Shown here piece after piece: positions 32,883-41,161 of a stretch of 54,145 bases of DNA (positions are counted from its first letter, which is position 1; every line of letters starts with the position of its first letter). Location of the stretch: NCBI GenBank assembly GCA_022843385.1, contig JALHNT010000036.1, forward strand, positions 21,405-75,549. The letters are read 5' to 3'. Source of the stretch: Anaerolineae bacterium. GTDB taxonomy: Bacteria; Chloroflexota; Anaerolineae; Aggregatilineales; Phototrophicaceae. Under the pieces are notes generated by a model. The model worked only from the letters and a program-made list of their open reading frames with translations, did no database searches and was not told the origin of the DNA. Position numbers and translations under genes: made by a program.

Positions 32883-34670
32883 TTAGAAGAAGCTGCGGAT
32901 GATCGCCAGCACGTCATCGATGTCCTCTGGATTGCCGGACTGCACCCGCGTGTTGCTGGCGCGGCCAATATCCCCCAGCACGCTGACATCGGCGTTCTGT
33001 CCATAGGCCACCGGCACGACGATGACCGGGTTCGGCGTGTCCTTGCTCAGGGTGATCTGGCGGATGACGTCGCCAAGCGTGGCCTGCGCCGAGGTGGTAT
33101 CGGCTCCATCACTGAGCAGGACGATGGCGCGGATGCGGCCTTCATCTTCGACCGCATTCATGATCTCCAGGCTCTCGACCAGGGCATCGTAGAGCGAGGT
33201 GCCGCCATCGGCGCGCAGATTTTCCAGGGTGCGGCTGATCTCGTCGCGGTTGGACTCCAGGTTGCCCAGCGGATTCATGAGCGTGACGCCATCGCTGAAG
33301 AGCGCCACACCGACGCGGTTATTGCTCTCCAGCCCTTCGATGAAGGTCAGCGCCGCCTGCCGCGCCTGGCCGATTTTGTCCTCTTCCAGCATCGACCCGG
33401 ACACATCGATCAGCAGCAGCAGATCCGCCGGTTTCTTGACCAACGACCAGTTCTGCTGAATCGTCACAATCGTCTCGGCATCGGGCAAGTCCAGCACCGT
33501 CGTCGGCTGGTTGGGGTCGGCACCAAATTCTGCCGCAATCGGGAAGCCCAGCGGCACATCCGGGTTGACCGGGCGGAAGCCGCGCTCCAGCACCATGCGC
33601 TGCACCGGTTCGCTAATCATGTAGTCGATGAAGACCTGGGCGGCGCGGCGTTGTTCCGCCGTCACCCAGTCAGCGCTGGCAATCGCCATCGGGCGGTCAT
33701 GCCACAGGGTGCCTTCGCGCGGATACAGGGCGATCAGCGGTTCGGGCGGGGTGAAGGGCGGCTCGAAACCACGCGCCCGGAAAGCTCCCTTGAGGTAGAG
33801 CAGGTCATTTTCTTCCAGCGTCACGAAGTCCAGGTAGTTCGGTCCCTGGGCGATGTAATCGAGGTACTCATCGGTGCGACTGGCGTAGTGACGCACCAGT
33901 TGCTCGATCTGGCGCACGCCCTCCTGAATGGCCGGGTCATTGACCTGGCTGGTCGTCAGCCGCCGCCCGCTGAAGCCGTTGGCGCTGGCGCTGGCGTAAT
34001 ACTCGATGATGAGCGAGGACATGCCGGTGGAACTGGTACGGGGATCGGTGTGACCATAGAACACGGCGCGGCGTCCGCCCTCGATGCCGAAGTCCGCCCA
34101 GCCATTTGGACTGTCCAGCAGCGTCAGCAGATCGGCCCAGCCGATGTCCTGACGTCCGATGGTCTGCTGAAGGGCGCGCAGGCGGCTCTCCCACATGGCG
34201 ATGATGATCGGCGTCAGCGCGACTGGTTGGGCGCTGCCGAGGTCGAACAGGGTACGTCCGCTGCGGTAATTCGCCAGCGCCAGCCAGGTGCTGTTGGTCG
34301 GGGCGAAGACGGTGGTGCGGACGACGTTGGCATTGTTGGGCGCGAGGATAGCGTTTACCAATCCCTGGGTGGCGGTGCTGGACGAGATCAACTGTGCCAC
34401 GATGCAGATGCGCTCGTCGGCGTTGGTCAGCGCCGCGCCGGTGACCGGATGCTGACCGTTGAGGTAAGCCTGGTTGAACTGCTGCACTGCTGGCGTGATG
34501 TAATCCTGCTGGTCGTTGAGCGAATACGTCAGCGTGACCTGGATGGCGTTGGTGGCACAGGCGGCGTTGCTGGCGGACTGGTTGGTGACGGATGGCGCGG
34601 GGCTGTTGGGTTGACAGCCGGTGAGGATGAGCAAGACGGTTGCGACGAGGCCGATCACGAACGGGCGCAT
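32883..34670 (-). CDS. Lipoprotein fusing a solute-binding domain to a VWA domain
   Basis: A 595-aa lipoprotein: signal peptide with lipobox LTGC (cysteine 19). Residues about 40-400 look like an extracellular solute-binding protein (ATVLLILTGC, then VTLTYSLNDQQDYITPAVQQF, WLALANYRSGRTLFDLG, SADWVTAEQRRAAQVFIDYM). Residues about 410-590 are a VWA domain with MIDAS motif DVSGSM (LLLLIDVSGSMLEEDK). The fused architecture appears in Chloroflexota and actinobacteria. Strong SD GGAGG precedes ATG 34670. It probably senses or binds a ligand at the cell surface. Confidence 0.85.
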   Translation of the reverse strand: MRPFVIGLVATVLLILTGCQPNSPAPSVTNQSASNAACATNAIQVTLTYSLNDQQDYITPAVQQFNQAYLNGQHPVTGAALTNADERICIVAQLISSSTATQGLVNAILAPNNANVVRTTVFAPTNSTWLALANYRSGRTLFDLGSAQPVALTPIIIAMWESRLRALQQTIGRQDIGWADLLTLLDSPNGWADFGIEGGRRAVFYGHTDPRTSSTGMSSLIIEYYASASANGFSGRRLTTSQVNDPAIQEGVRQIEQLVRHYASRTDEYLDYIAQGPNYLDFVTLEENDLLYLKGAFRARGFEPPFTPPEPLIALYPREGTLWHDRPMAIASADWVTAEQRRAAQVFIDYMISEPVQRMVLERGFRPVNPDVPLGFPIAAEFGADPNQPTTVLDLPDAETIVTIQQNWSLVKKPADLLLLIDVSGSMLEEDKIGQARQAALTFIEGLESNNRVGVALFSDGVTLMNPLGNLESNRDEISRTLENLRADGGTSLYDALVESLEIMNAVEDEGRIRAIVLLSDGADTTSAQATLGDVIRQITLSKDTPNPVIVVPVAYGQNADVSVLGDIGRASNTRVQSGNPEDIDDVLAIIRSFF

Positions 34671-34727
34671 AACACCTCCATCAGAATCGATTGACGATGT
34701 TTCCCCCCACCCTATTCTACGCCAGAT

Positions 34728-34753
34728 GATTAAGCGGGTTGCGGTGCTTAATC
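34728..34753. promoter_or_regulatory. Inverted repeat in the divergent region ahead of the first TauE-like gene
   Basis: GATTAAGC (34728-34735) and GCTTAATC (34746-34753) form exact 8-bp arms with a 10-bp spacer, between the VWA lipoprotein gene and the divergent TauE gene. It could be an operator. The role is inferred. Confidence 0.4.
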
Positions 34754-34852
34754 GATTATTGGCGAAGTCTTAAACGGACTTAACCTGTTCATGATGATCG
34801 GGGTATGATGAGGGTAGGTCTTCATCGCGCTCACCACAGGCAACCGATCATC

Positions 34853-35578
34853 ATGTCGCTCCTCATCATCCCGATCTTCTTCGTCGCCGCCGTGACCTAT
34901 GGCATCGCCGGCTTTGGCAGCGGGCTGATCGCCATGCCGCTGCTCTCGTCGCTGCTGGGCATCGGCGTGGCCGCGCCGTTGTTCGCCCTGGTCACCTTTG
35001 TGATCGAGTTCGCCGGATTCCTGCGCTACCGCGAGCATCTAAAGTTTGAAGCGATCCGGCGGCTGATGATCGGTGCCGTCCTCGCCATCCCGTTCGGCAT
35101 CCTGCTGGCGAGTCGGCTGCCGGAGCGCTGGGTGCTGCTGGCGCTGGGGATAGTCGTGACCGGGTATGGTCTGTACCGGCTGCTGCGGCTGCCCCTCCCC
35201 CACCTCATCCATCCGCGCATCGGTTATGTCTTCGGCATCGCCGGCGGGCTGCTCTCCGGCGCGTACAACATCAGCGGGCCGCCGATTGTGATCTATGGCA
35301 ATCTGTCGCGCTGGCAGCCAGGGCAGTTCAAGGGCAGCCTGCAAACCTTCTTCATCCTCAACGGCGCGATTGTGCTGGCAGCGCATGTAGTCAATCAGGC
35401 CATCACGCCGCTCATCTGGCAAGGGGCGCTGATCGCGCTGCCGACCATGATCGTGGGGACGTGGCTGGGCTGGCGGCTGGAAGGGCGCATCAATCCCCAG
35501 GTCTTCGAGCGGATTGTGATGGTGCTGCTGGTGTTGAGCGGCCTGCGCCTGATTATCACCAACCTGGTCGGGGGGTAA
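34853..35578 (+). CDS. TauE/SafE-family permease, module copy 1
   Basis: A 241-aa membrane protein with about seven to eight helices, of the sulfite exporter/TSUP family. Typical segments: AVTYGIAGFGSGLIAMPLL, LPERWVLLALGIVVTGYGLYRLLRL and GLLSGAYNISGPPIVIYGNLSRW. The start MSLLIIPIFF at 34853 aligns with copy 2. Transported substrate, perhaps a sulfonate or sulfur anion, is not known. It is convergent with the two-TM protein gene (35582-36112). Confidence 0.85.
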   Translation: MSLLIIPIFFVAAVTYGIAGFGSGLIAMPLLSSLLGIGVAAPLFALVTFVIEFAGFLRYREHLKFEAIRRLMIGAVLAIPFGILLASRLPERWVLLALGIVVTGYGLYRLLRLPLPHLIHPRIGYVFGIAGGLLSGAYNISGPPIVIYGNLSRWQPGQFKGSLQTFFILNGAIVLAAHVVNQAITPLIWQGALIALPTMIVGTWLGWRLEGRINPQVFERIVMVLLVLSGLRLIITNLVGG

Positions 35579-35581
35579 CGT

Positions 35582-36112
35582 TTACCGATCGCCCAGCCAC
35601 TCGGCGGCGAGCAGAGTGCGCGTCCTGGGCGTGAAGTACAGGATGTAGGGATCGCCGTTCTTGAAGGCCAGGAAAACATGCTTCCTGACCGGCCAGGAAT
35701 AGTCATCGAGACTCACAATGAATTGATCGCGGCGAAGGCTCAGCCGGACGATCCCGGAACTACAAGTGATGCACCACTGCGCCATATCCTGTCGGAAGGC
35801 TCGGATGACACGAGCACGATGAACGACTTCCCTGGCAACGAGCATGACTGCTGATGCGATAATCGCGGCGAACGTGGTCGAATAGACTGAGGTGACGAAT
35901 AGAATAAACAAGATACAGCCAAACAAAGAGATAAGCAAACAGAACACAAGCGGTCCGGAGAGTCTGTTGTACTCCTGCTGACACAAGACTTGCAGATAGC
36001 CCACCTGAACCTGCGACAGGCGTCCATTCCGATTGAGCGCCAGTTCATCCTCGGTGAAGTTGAGGTTGTGCATCAACATTTGCTGCGGTTTGTGTTTGGG
36101 TTTGTCGTCCAT
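35582..36112 (-). CDS. Unrecognised two-TM protein, module copy 1
   Basis: A 176-aa protein starting MDDKPKHKPQQ. Two helices in the middle (LVFCLLISLFGCILFILFV and FAAIIASAVMLVARE) are followed by a beta-rich domain ending AFKNGDPYILYFTP and LLAAEWLG. The gene stops 4 bp after the convergent TauE copy. No family was recognised. The C-terminal motif recurs in copy 2. SD is weak. Confidence 0.6.
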   Translation of the reverse strand: MDDKPKHKPQQMLMHNLNFTEDELALNRNGRLSQVQVGYLQVLCQQEYNRLSGPLVFCLLISLFGCILFILFVTSVYSTTFAAIIASAVMLVAREVVHRARVIRAFRQDMAQWCITCSSGIVRLSLRRDQFIVSLDDYSWPVRKHVFLAFKNGDPYILYFTPRTRTLLAAEWLGDR

Positions 36113-36208
36113 CTCGCTGGCCCGTTGGTCTGAATGGCGCTTCTCCCGGCCTACACCGATATTGTACACTACCGTGACGGCTGGCGATCACAGGGAATGC
36201 ACACGCCC

Positions 36209-36934
36209 ATGTCACTGCTCATCATCCCGATCTTCTTCGTCTCAGCGCTGACCTATGGCCTGACCGGTTTCGGCAGCGCTCTGATCGCCATGCCGCTGCT
36301 CTCGCCTTTGATCGGCGTCGAGGTGGCCGCGCCGCTGTTCGCACTGGTGGCGGTGGTAGCCGAAGTGGTTTCGTTCCTGCGCTACCGGCGTCATCTGGAG
36401 TTTCAGTCGGTGCGCCGGCTGATAATTGGCTCGCTGATCGCCATTCCCATCGGCATCGCGCTGGCGAGCCGACTGCCGGAGCGCTGGGTGCTGCTAGCGC
36501 TGGGGGTGGGGGTGATCGGTTACAGTCTGTACAGTCTGCTGCGGCTGCCCCTGCCCCACATCAACCAGCCGCGTCTGGGCTATGCTTTTGGCTTTCTCGG
36601 CGGCCTGTTCTCTGGCGCCTACAACATCGGTGGCCCGGCCATCGTCATCTATGGCAATCTGTCGCGCTGGAATCCGGGTGCCTTCAAGAGTGGTTTGCAG
36701 AGCTTCTTCATGCTCAACAGCGCTCTGGTGGTGACGCTGCACCTGCTCAACCAGCATGTCACGCCGCTGGTCTGGGAAGGTGTGCTGCTGGCGCTGCCGA
36801 CCATGCTGCTGGGGACGTGGCTGGGCTGGAAGCTGGAGGCACGCATCAATCCAGCGCAATTTCAGCGGCTGGTGCTGATCCTGCTGGTATTGATCGGGGC
36901 GCGGCTGGTGCTGGCGAATCTTATCGGGACATAG
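36209..36934 (+). CDS. TauE/SafE-family permease, module copy 2
   Basis: 241 aa, the same length as copy 1 and highly similar (MSLLIIPIFFVSALTYGLTGFGSALIAMPLL, ASRLPERWVLLALGVGVIGYSLY, GAYNIGGPAIVIYGNLSRWNPG). The start is placed at 36209 to match copy 1, with AGGGA 12 nt upstream; ATG 36197 is an alternative. It is convergent with the second two-TM gene, just as in copy 1. Confidence 0.85.
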   Translation: MSLLIIPIFFVSALTYGLTGFGSALIAMPLLSPLIGVEVAAPLFALVAVVAEVVSFLRYRRHLEFQSVRRLIIGSLIAIPIGIALASRLPERWVLLALGVGVIGYSLYSLLRLPLPHINQPRLGYAFGFLGGLFSGAYNIGGPAIVIYGNLSRWNPGAFKSGLQSFFMLNSALVVTLHLLNQHVTPLVWEGVLLALPTMLLGTWLGWKLEARINPAQFQRLVLILLVLIGARLVLANLIGT

Positions 36935-36940
36935 CCGGTT

Positions 36941-37489
36941 TCAATCACCGCCCAGCCAGTCCGCAGCCAGCACAAGACGGGAAGAGGGCGCGGTGTAGAC
37001 AATATACGGATCGCCATTCTTGAACGCCAGCAGATCATCTTTCTCCAATCGCCAGCGCTCAGCGCCAATCGCCAGCCAGTAGTCGCTGGTCAGCCAACGC
37101 TCCACCACATCCAGCCGGATAATGCCTTCGCTGCGGGTCACGCGACCGCTGTGAATATCGGCGGCCAGAACGTGGCTGCGACGGTACTGGCGAACCCCAG
37201 GGACGATGAAGACGGCGCTGAGGAGAAGCAGAAACAGACCACCCGGCAGGGCTTCGGTTGACCCCAGCGACAGGTTGATCCCGACCACGGCGACATCTAT
37301 CAGCAACAGCAGACCGCCTGCGATGACATTCGAAGTCAGCTTGTCGAGCTGCTGGCGGTGGAGTTGCTTCAGCCGCGTCATCTGCCCCGGCCCGATGCGC
37401 CCCTGCTGGTTGTGGCGCAGATCGTCCTCGGTGAAGGTGAGGCTATCGCGCAAGGTTTGGCTGGGTTTGCGTTTGGGTTTAACGAACAT
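36941..37489 (-). CDS. Unrecognised two-TM protein, module copy 2
   Basis: A 182-aa protein starting MFVKPKRKPSQTLRDSLTFTEDDL, aligned to copy 1 (KPKHKPQQ...FTEDEL). Two central helices (VIAGGLLLLIDVAVVGINLSL, LFLLLLSAVFIVPGV) and the same C-terminal AFKNGDPYIVYTAP...LAADWLG. It confirms that the pair of genes was duplicated as a unit. Function unknown. Confidence 0.65.
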   Translation of the reverse strand: MFVKPKRKPSQTLRDSLTFTEDDLRHNQQGRIGPGQMTRLKQLHRQQLDKLTSNVIAGGLLLLIDVAVVGINLSLGSTEALPGGLFLLLLSAVFIVPGVRQYRRSHVLAADIHSGRVTRSEGIIRLDVVERWLTSDYWLAIGAERWRLEKDDLLAFKNGDPYIVYTAPSSRLVLAADWLGGD

Positions 37490-37499
37490 GGCGACTCAT

Positions 37500-38270
37500 T
37501 CACAGGCGCAGCGCCGCTTCAAGCGCCAGACGAAAGAGCTTCTCGCGCGTCGATGAACGATTGGCCCAATCGCGGGTATCCCATTCATCGCCACTCAAAT
37601 CATCGCCTCCGTAGAGGAGCTGACCGAATGTCATGCCCTGAAAGGTCGCCACCGCAAACAGGCTGGCGGCTTCCATCTCAACGGTCAGGCAGCCATCATT
37701 CCGACGAGCCTCCATGCGGGCGCGAGTCTCGCGAAAAATGGCGTCGGTTGTCCAGGTCATGCCCTTGATGTAGGGGATATGGTGATGAGCCAGCGCCGCT
37801 TCGATAGCTGCAACAGCCCGGTCGCTGGCAAGAGCTGGCTGACCCGCCGCAAGATAGTGATAGGATGTTCCTTCGTCGCGGATCGCGCTGATGGGTACGA
37901 CAACATGCCCGACCGCGATTTCGCTATCCAGCACCCCCGCCCCACCACAGGCAATAAATGACCGGCAGCCCAACGCAATCAACTGTTCCAGAAAGGCGGC
38001 TGCCAGCGGCCCGCCCACGCCGGGATGGGTGACCGCCACTGAGTGACCCTCAATCTCCATGACATAAACTGGGTTTCGTCCCATCTGGCTGCTGAGTTGA
38101 TAAACCAAACGCGCTTTGCCATCGCCGCACACGGAGTGGATGACATCCTGAAAGAAGCAGAGCACGCAGCGCTCCGGCATATCGGGCAGCGGTCGCAAGA
38201 CCCGGCGCGGCTCGATGATGGCTTCGCGATTGGGATCAAACTCCAGGATCGGATGAGCCTGACGCTGCAT
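37500..38270 (-). CDS. Nucleoside phosphorylase (PNP/UDP phosphorylase family)
   Basis: A 256-aa phosphorylase that splits a nucleoside with phosphate. Motifs: SFIACGGAGVLDSEIAVGHVVVPISAIRDEGTSYHYL and the late VEMEAASLFAVATFQG of the uridine phosphorylase-like branch. ATG 38270 is chosen because AGGGA precedes it; a GTG at 38285 would add five residues. Cytoplasmic nucleoside salvage enzyme; exact base unknown. It lies next to galK and the TauE modules. Confidence 0.85.
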   Translation of the reverse strand: MQRQAHPILEFDPNREAIIEPRRVLRPLPDMPERCVLCFFQDVIHSVCGDGKARLVYQLSSQMGRNPVYVMEIEGHSVAVTHPGVGGPLAAAFLEQLIALGCRSFIACGGAGVLDSEIAVGHVVVPISAIRDEGTSYHYLAAGQPALASDRAVAAIEAALAHHHIPYIKGMTWTTDAIFRETRARMEARRNDGCLTVEMEAASLFAVATFQGMTFGQLLYGGDDLSGDEWDTRDWANRSSTREKLFRLALEAALRL

Positions 38271-38356
38271 GAAATGTTCCCTCACATGACCTTGATCGAG
38301 GTTTCAACAATGCCTGTCACCACTGAGGTCTACTCCGTTTTTGACCTTGCTTCAGT

Positions 38357-39517
38357 TCATGCCACCACTTCGGCGCCGTTGGTGGCACGGCAGACATACA
38401 GCGCTGGCGATTGCTGTGGGTTGATGCCCAGGCGAGCTATCGACTCCAGATAACGCGACATGACCGCGCTGGCGAAGGTTTCGGCTTCCTCGGCTTTGAC
38501 CAGCGCCACCGCGCAGCCAGCAAACCCACCGCCGGTCATGCGTGCCCCGAAGCAGGCGAGTTCACTCTGCGCCGCTTCGACCATGGCATTCAACGCCGGA
38601 CTGGAAATCTCGAAGTCGTCGCGCATACTGATGTGGCTCTCGACCATCAGATGCCCCATCGTCACAGCATCGCCCTGCTTCATCGCATCGACCGCCCGCA
38701 GCACCCGTTCGTTCTCGGCAATCACATGGCGTGCGCGGCGGCGTGGCAGATCACTCAACTCGGCCTCGCGGGCGGCGAACTGCTCCAGGGTCAGATCGCG
38801 CAGCGCCGGGACGCCGAAGTGCCGGGCGGCTTCTTCGCAGTTGGCGCGGCGGTCATTGTATTCCGAACCCACCAGTTGACGGCGCGTGCCGGTGTCCATG
38901 ACCACGATCAGGCTGCCCGCCGGGATTTGCACCAGCTCGGTCTCCAGCGAACGACAATCGATCAGCAGCGCGTGATCGGCTTTCCCGGCTGCCGAGATCA
39001 TCTGATCCATGATGCCGCTGTTGACTCCCACCCACTTGTTCTCGGTCTTCTGCCCCAGCTTCGCCATCAACGGCGGGTCGAAGGTGAAGGATGAAGCTGC
39101 GCTGAACGCCCGCGCCACCGCCATCTCCAGCGCAGCCGATGAGGACAGCCCCGCGCCAATTGGCACATCGCCGGCGACCACACCTTCCCAGCCCTTCAGC
39201 CCGAAGCCGGCTTCTTTCAAAGCCCAGGCCACCCCTTTGATGTACTCGATCCAGCCCGCGTTCTGATTCTCGAAATGGTTCAGGTCGAACTGCCCTTCCT
39301 GGTCATAATCCAGAGCAGCGATGTGCACCACTCCATCCTCACGCGGGCGCAGCGCGATCCAGGTGGCGCGATCCAGCGTCATCGGCAGGACAAAGCCATC
39401 GTTATAGTCGGTGTGTTCGCCGATCAGGTTGACCCGTCCCGGGGCGCGGACGATGAGGGATGGGGCGCTGCCGAAGCGCTGGTGAAACTGGGTGGTGACG
39501 GTCTGTTGCAGGGTCAT
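38357..39517 (-). CDS. galK: Galactokinase
   Basis: A 386-aa GHMP-family kinase, the normal size for GalK. Signatures: GRVNLIGEHTDYNDGFVLP (substrate binding), GAGLSSSAALEMAVA (ATP-binding) and MTGGGFAGCAVALV (C-terminal motif). It phosphorylates galactose to galactose-1-phosphate, feeding the GalT reaction at 5462-6499. ATG 39517 is used; a TTG at 39523 is in frame but GAAGG is spaced better for the ATG. It is not in an operon with galT here. Confidence 0.95.
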   Translation of the reverse strand: MTLQQTVTTQFHQRFGSAPSLIVRAPGRVNLIGEHTDYNDGFVLPMTLDRATWIALRPREDGVVHIAALDYDQEGQFDLNHFENQNAGWIEYIKGVAWALKEAGFGLKGWEGVVAGDVPIGAGLSSSAALEMAVARAFSAASSFTFDPPLMAKLGQKTENKWVGVNSGIMDQMISAAGKADHALLIDCRSLETELVQIPAGSLIVVMDTGTRRQLVGSEYNDRRANCEEAARHFGVPALRDLTLEQFAAREAELSDLPRRRARHVIAENERVLRAVDAMKQGDAVTMGHLMVESHISMRDDFEISSPALNAMVEAAQSELACFGARMTGGGFAGCAVALVKAEEAETFASAVMSRYLESIARLGINPQQSPALYVCRATNGAEVVA

Positions 39518-39668
39518 GAACAACCTTCGCTTGTGCTGTGTAATCGGAAGTGCTGTTCATTTTACCCGCTGGCGGAGATAGAGCAATCCAGACCGTCCAT
39601 CCATCAACAAGGTTGTGTGTGGCTGGCGGATGGCGGCTTTTTGCGGCCTCTGCCATCCGCCCAACCGA

Positions 39669-40655
39669 CTACAGATTGACCCGGCTCATGAAGGCTTCGG
39701 GATAGCGTGTGCCAGCGGCGGCACCGGGCGGGAAAATGGCGTCCAGCCGCGCCTGATCGTCAGCCGTGAGGGTGAGATTCAGGGCGGCGATATTCTGGCG
39801 CAGATACTTCTCACGCCGCGTGCCGGGGATGGGGATGATGTCTTCACCTTGCGCCAGCACCCAGGCCAGCGCCAACTGCGCCGGGGTACAGCCCTTCTCG
39901 GCAGCCATGATGCCGATCTGTTGCACCAGATCGCGGTTCTTCTGGAAGTTCTCCCCCTGAAAACGCGGCCCGGCCAGCCGCCAATCATTGGCTTCAAGAT
40001 CGCTCGGCGCGGTGATCTGACCGGTCAGGAAGCCACGACCCAGCGGGCTGTAGGCGACAAAGGCGACGTTCAGTTCGCGACAGGTGTTGAAGATGTCGCC
40101 CTCCGGGTCACGCGACCAGAGGGAGTATTCGGTTTGCAGCGCCGCAATCGGATGCACGGCGTGGGCGCGGCGGATGGTGCTGGCTGCGGCTTCCGATAGG
40201 CCGAGGTAGCGTACCTTACCAGCCTGCACCAATTCGGCCATCGCGCCGACCGTCTCCTCAATTGGGATGGCGGGGTCTACCCGGTGCTGGTAATACAGGT
40301 CAATCGTCTCGACGCCGAGTCGTTTCAGGCTCATCTCGCAGGCAGCGCGGACGTATTCCGGGCTGCCATTCACCCCCAGACCAGCCCCATCGATGCGGCG
40401 CATATTGCCGAACTTGGTGGCGATGAACACCTCAGCGCGGCGGCTGCGCAGCACTTGCGCGATCAACATCTCGTTGTGACCGGTGCCGTAGATGTCAGCG
40501 GTATCCCAGAAGGTCACGCCCAGTTCAATCGCCTGATGCAGCAGCGCCAGCGAATCGGCATCATGCGATGTCCCGTAGAAATCGGACATGCCCATGCAGC
40601 CCAGCCCAACCGCCGACACCGCCACGCCGCTGTTGCCCAGAATACGAGTCTTCAT
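39669..40655 (-). CDS. Aldo/keto reductase
   Basis: A 328-aa NADP(H)-dependent reductase. The catalytic tetrad fits: D (DTADIYG), Y (IYGTGHNE), K (IATKFG) and H (YYQHRVD). Tail motifs (PIPGTRREKYLRQNIAAL) match the family. ATG 40655 has SD AGGAG spaced 8 nt; the longer frame to 40682 overlaps merR. It lies 23 bp after merR and is clearly its operon partner. Substrate probably a carbonyl compound. Confidence 0.9.
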   Translation of the reverse strand: MKTRILGNSGVAVSAVGLGCMGMSDFYGTSHDADSLALLHQAIELGVTFWDTADIYGTGHNEMLIAQVLRSRRAEVFIATKFGNMRRIDGAGLGVNGSPEYVRAACEMSLKRLGVETIDLYYQHRVDPAIPIEETVGAMAELVQAGKVRYLGLSEAAASTIRRAHAVHPIAALQTEYSLWSRDPEGDIFNTCRELNVAFVAYSPLGRGFLTGQITAPSDLEANDWRLAGPRFQGENFQKNRDLVQQIGIMAAEKGCTPAQLALAWVLAQGEDIIPIPGTRREKYLRQNIAALNLTLTADDQARLDAIFPPGAAAGTRYPEAFMSRVNL

Positions 40656-40678
40656 GTATTGTTCTCCTAGAAAGAAAG

Positions 40679-41089
40679 TCATTGCGAAACGATGTCGCCA
40701 GGTTCGCTCAACATCTGGTTTTCAATTTCCCGATACTGGCTGATCTTGAAGTCGATCAGTTCCAGCGCTTCCTGAAGGTCGTTGATGGCGGCGATGACAC
40801 TCCCGCGATGTTCTTCCAACATCACCCGGCGCTCCTCGATGGTCTCGCTCCCCTGCTGCAATAATTGGGCATAGCGTTGCATCTCGCTGATCGGCATGCC
40901 GGTGGCGCGCAGGCGGTTGAGCAGCTTGATGCGCTGGAGATCGAGCGGGGCATAGCGGCGGTGGCCGTTGGTCGCCCGTCCGACAGGCAGCAGCAGGCCA
41001 ATACGCTCATAATAGCGCAGGGTGTGAACGGTCAGGCCGGTATGGGCAGCGGCCTGTTGAATGGTGAGCAGATCGCTTGGTGTTGTCAT
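40679..41089 (-). CDS. MerR-family transcriptional regulator
   Basis: A 136-aa regulator: N-terminal winged HTH LTIQQAAAHTGLTVHTLRYYERIGLLLPV, then GHRRYAPLDLQRIKLLNRLRATGMPISEMQRYA, and a coiled-coil C-terminus (EEHRGSVIAAINDLQEALELIDFKI). No metal-binding cysteine cluster is seen, so it probably responds to an organic or stress signal rather than a metal. It controls its own promoter (41096-41126) and the aldo/keto reductase downstream. Confidence 0.9.
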   Translation of the reverse strand: MTTPSDLLTIQQAAAHTGLTVHTLRYYERIGLLLPVGRATNGHRRYAPLDLQRIKLLNRLRATGMPISEMQRYAQLLQQGSETIEERRVMLEEHRGSVIAAINDLQEALELIDFKISQYREIENQMLSEPGDIVSQ

Positions 41090-41095
41090 GGTGAT

Positions 41096-41126
41096 ACTCT
41101 AACACTTCGAGTACACTCGAAGTCAA
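41096..41126 (-). promoter_or_regulatory. MerR-type promoter with overlapping 20-bp inverted repeat
   Basis: On the minus strand the -35 is TTGACT (41121-41126) and the -10 is TAGAGT (41096-41101), separated by 19 bp, the long spacer that MerR activators need. An inverted repeat ACTTCGAG-TACA-CTCGAAGT (41104-41123) fills the spacer. The expected transcription start is about 41089, at or next to the merR ATG, so the message is probably leaderless. The repeat also sits 38 bp ahead of the divergent AAC(3)-like gene. Confidence 0.85.
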
Positions 41127-41161
41127 GTGGGGAATTCAGCGCAAAAGGCCAACGTGCAGCC

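Larger units (their letters stand above)
34853..37489. repeat. Tandem duplication of a convergent gene pair
   Basis: Two units, 34853-36112 and 36209-37489, each hold a TauE permease (+) and a two-TM protein (-) with stop codons only 4-7 bp apart. Protein similarity is clear but DNA similarity is only partial, so the event is old. Confidence 0.8.

Noticed and set aside
32484..34694. Long 736-codon plus-strand frame
   Set aside because: It lies opposite the VWA lipoprotein gene, which has a lipobox, MIDAS motif and strong SD; the plus frame has a composition typical of shadows.
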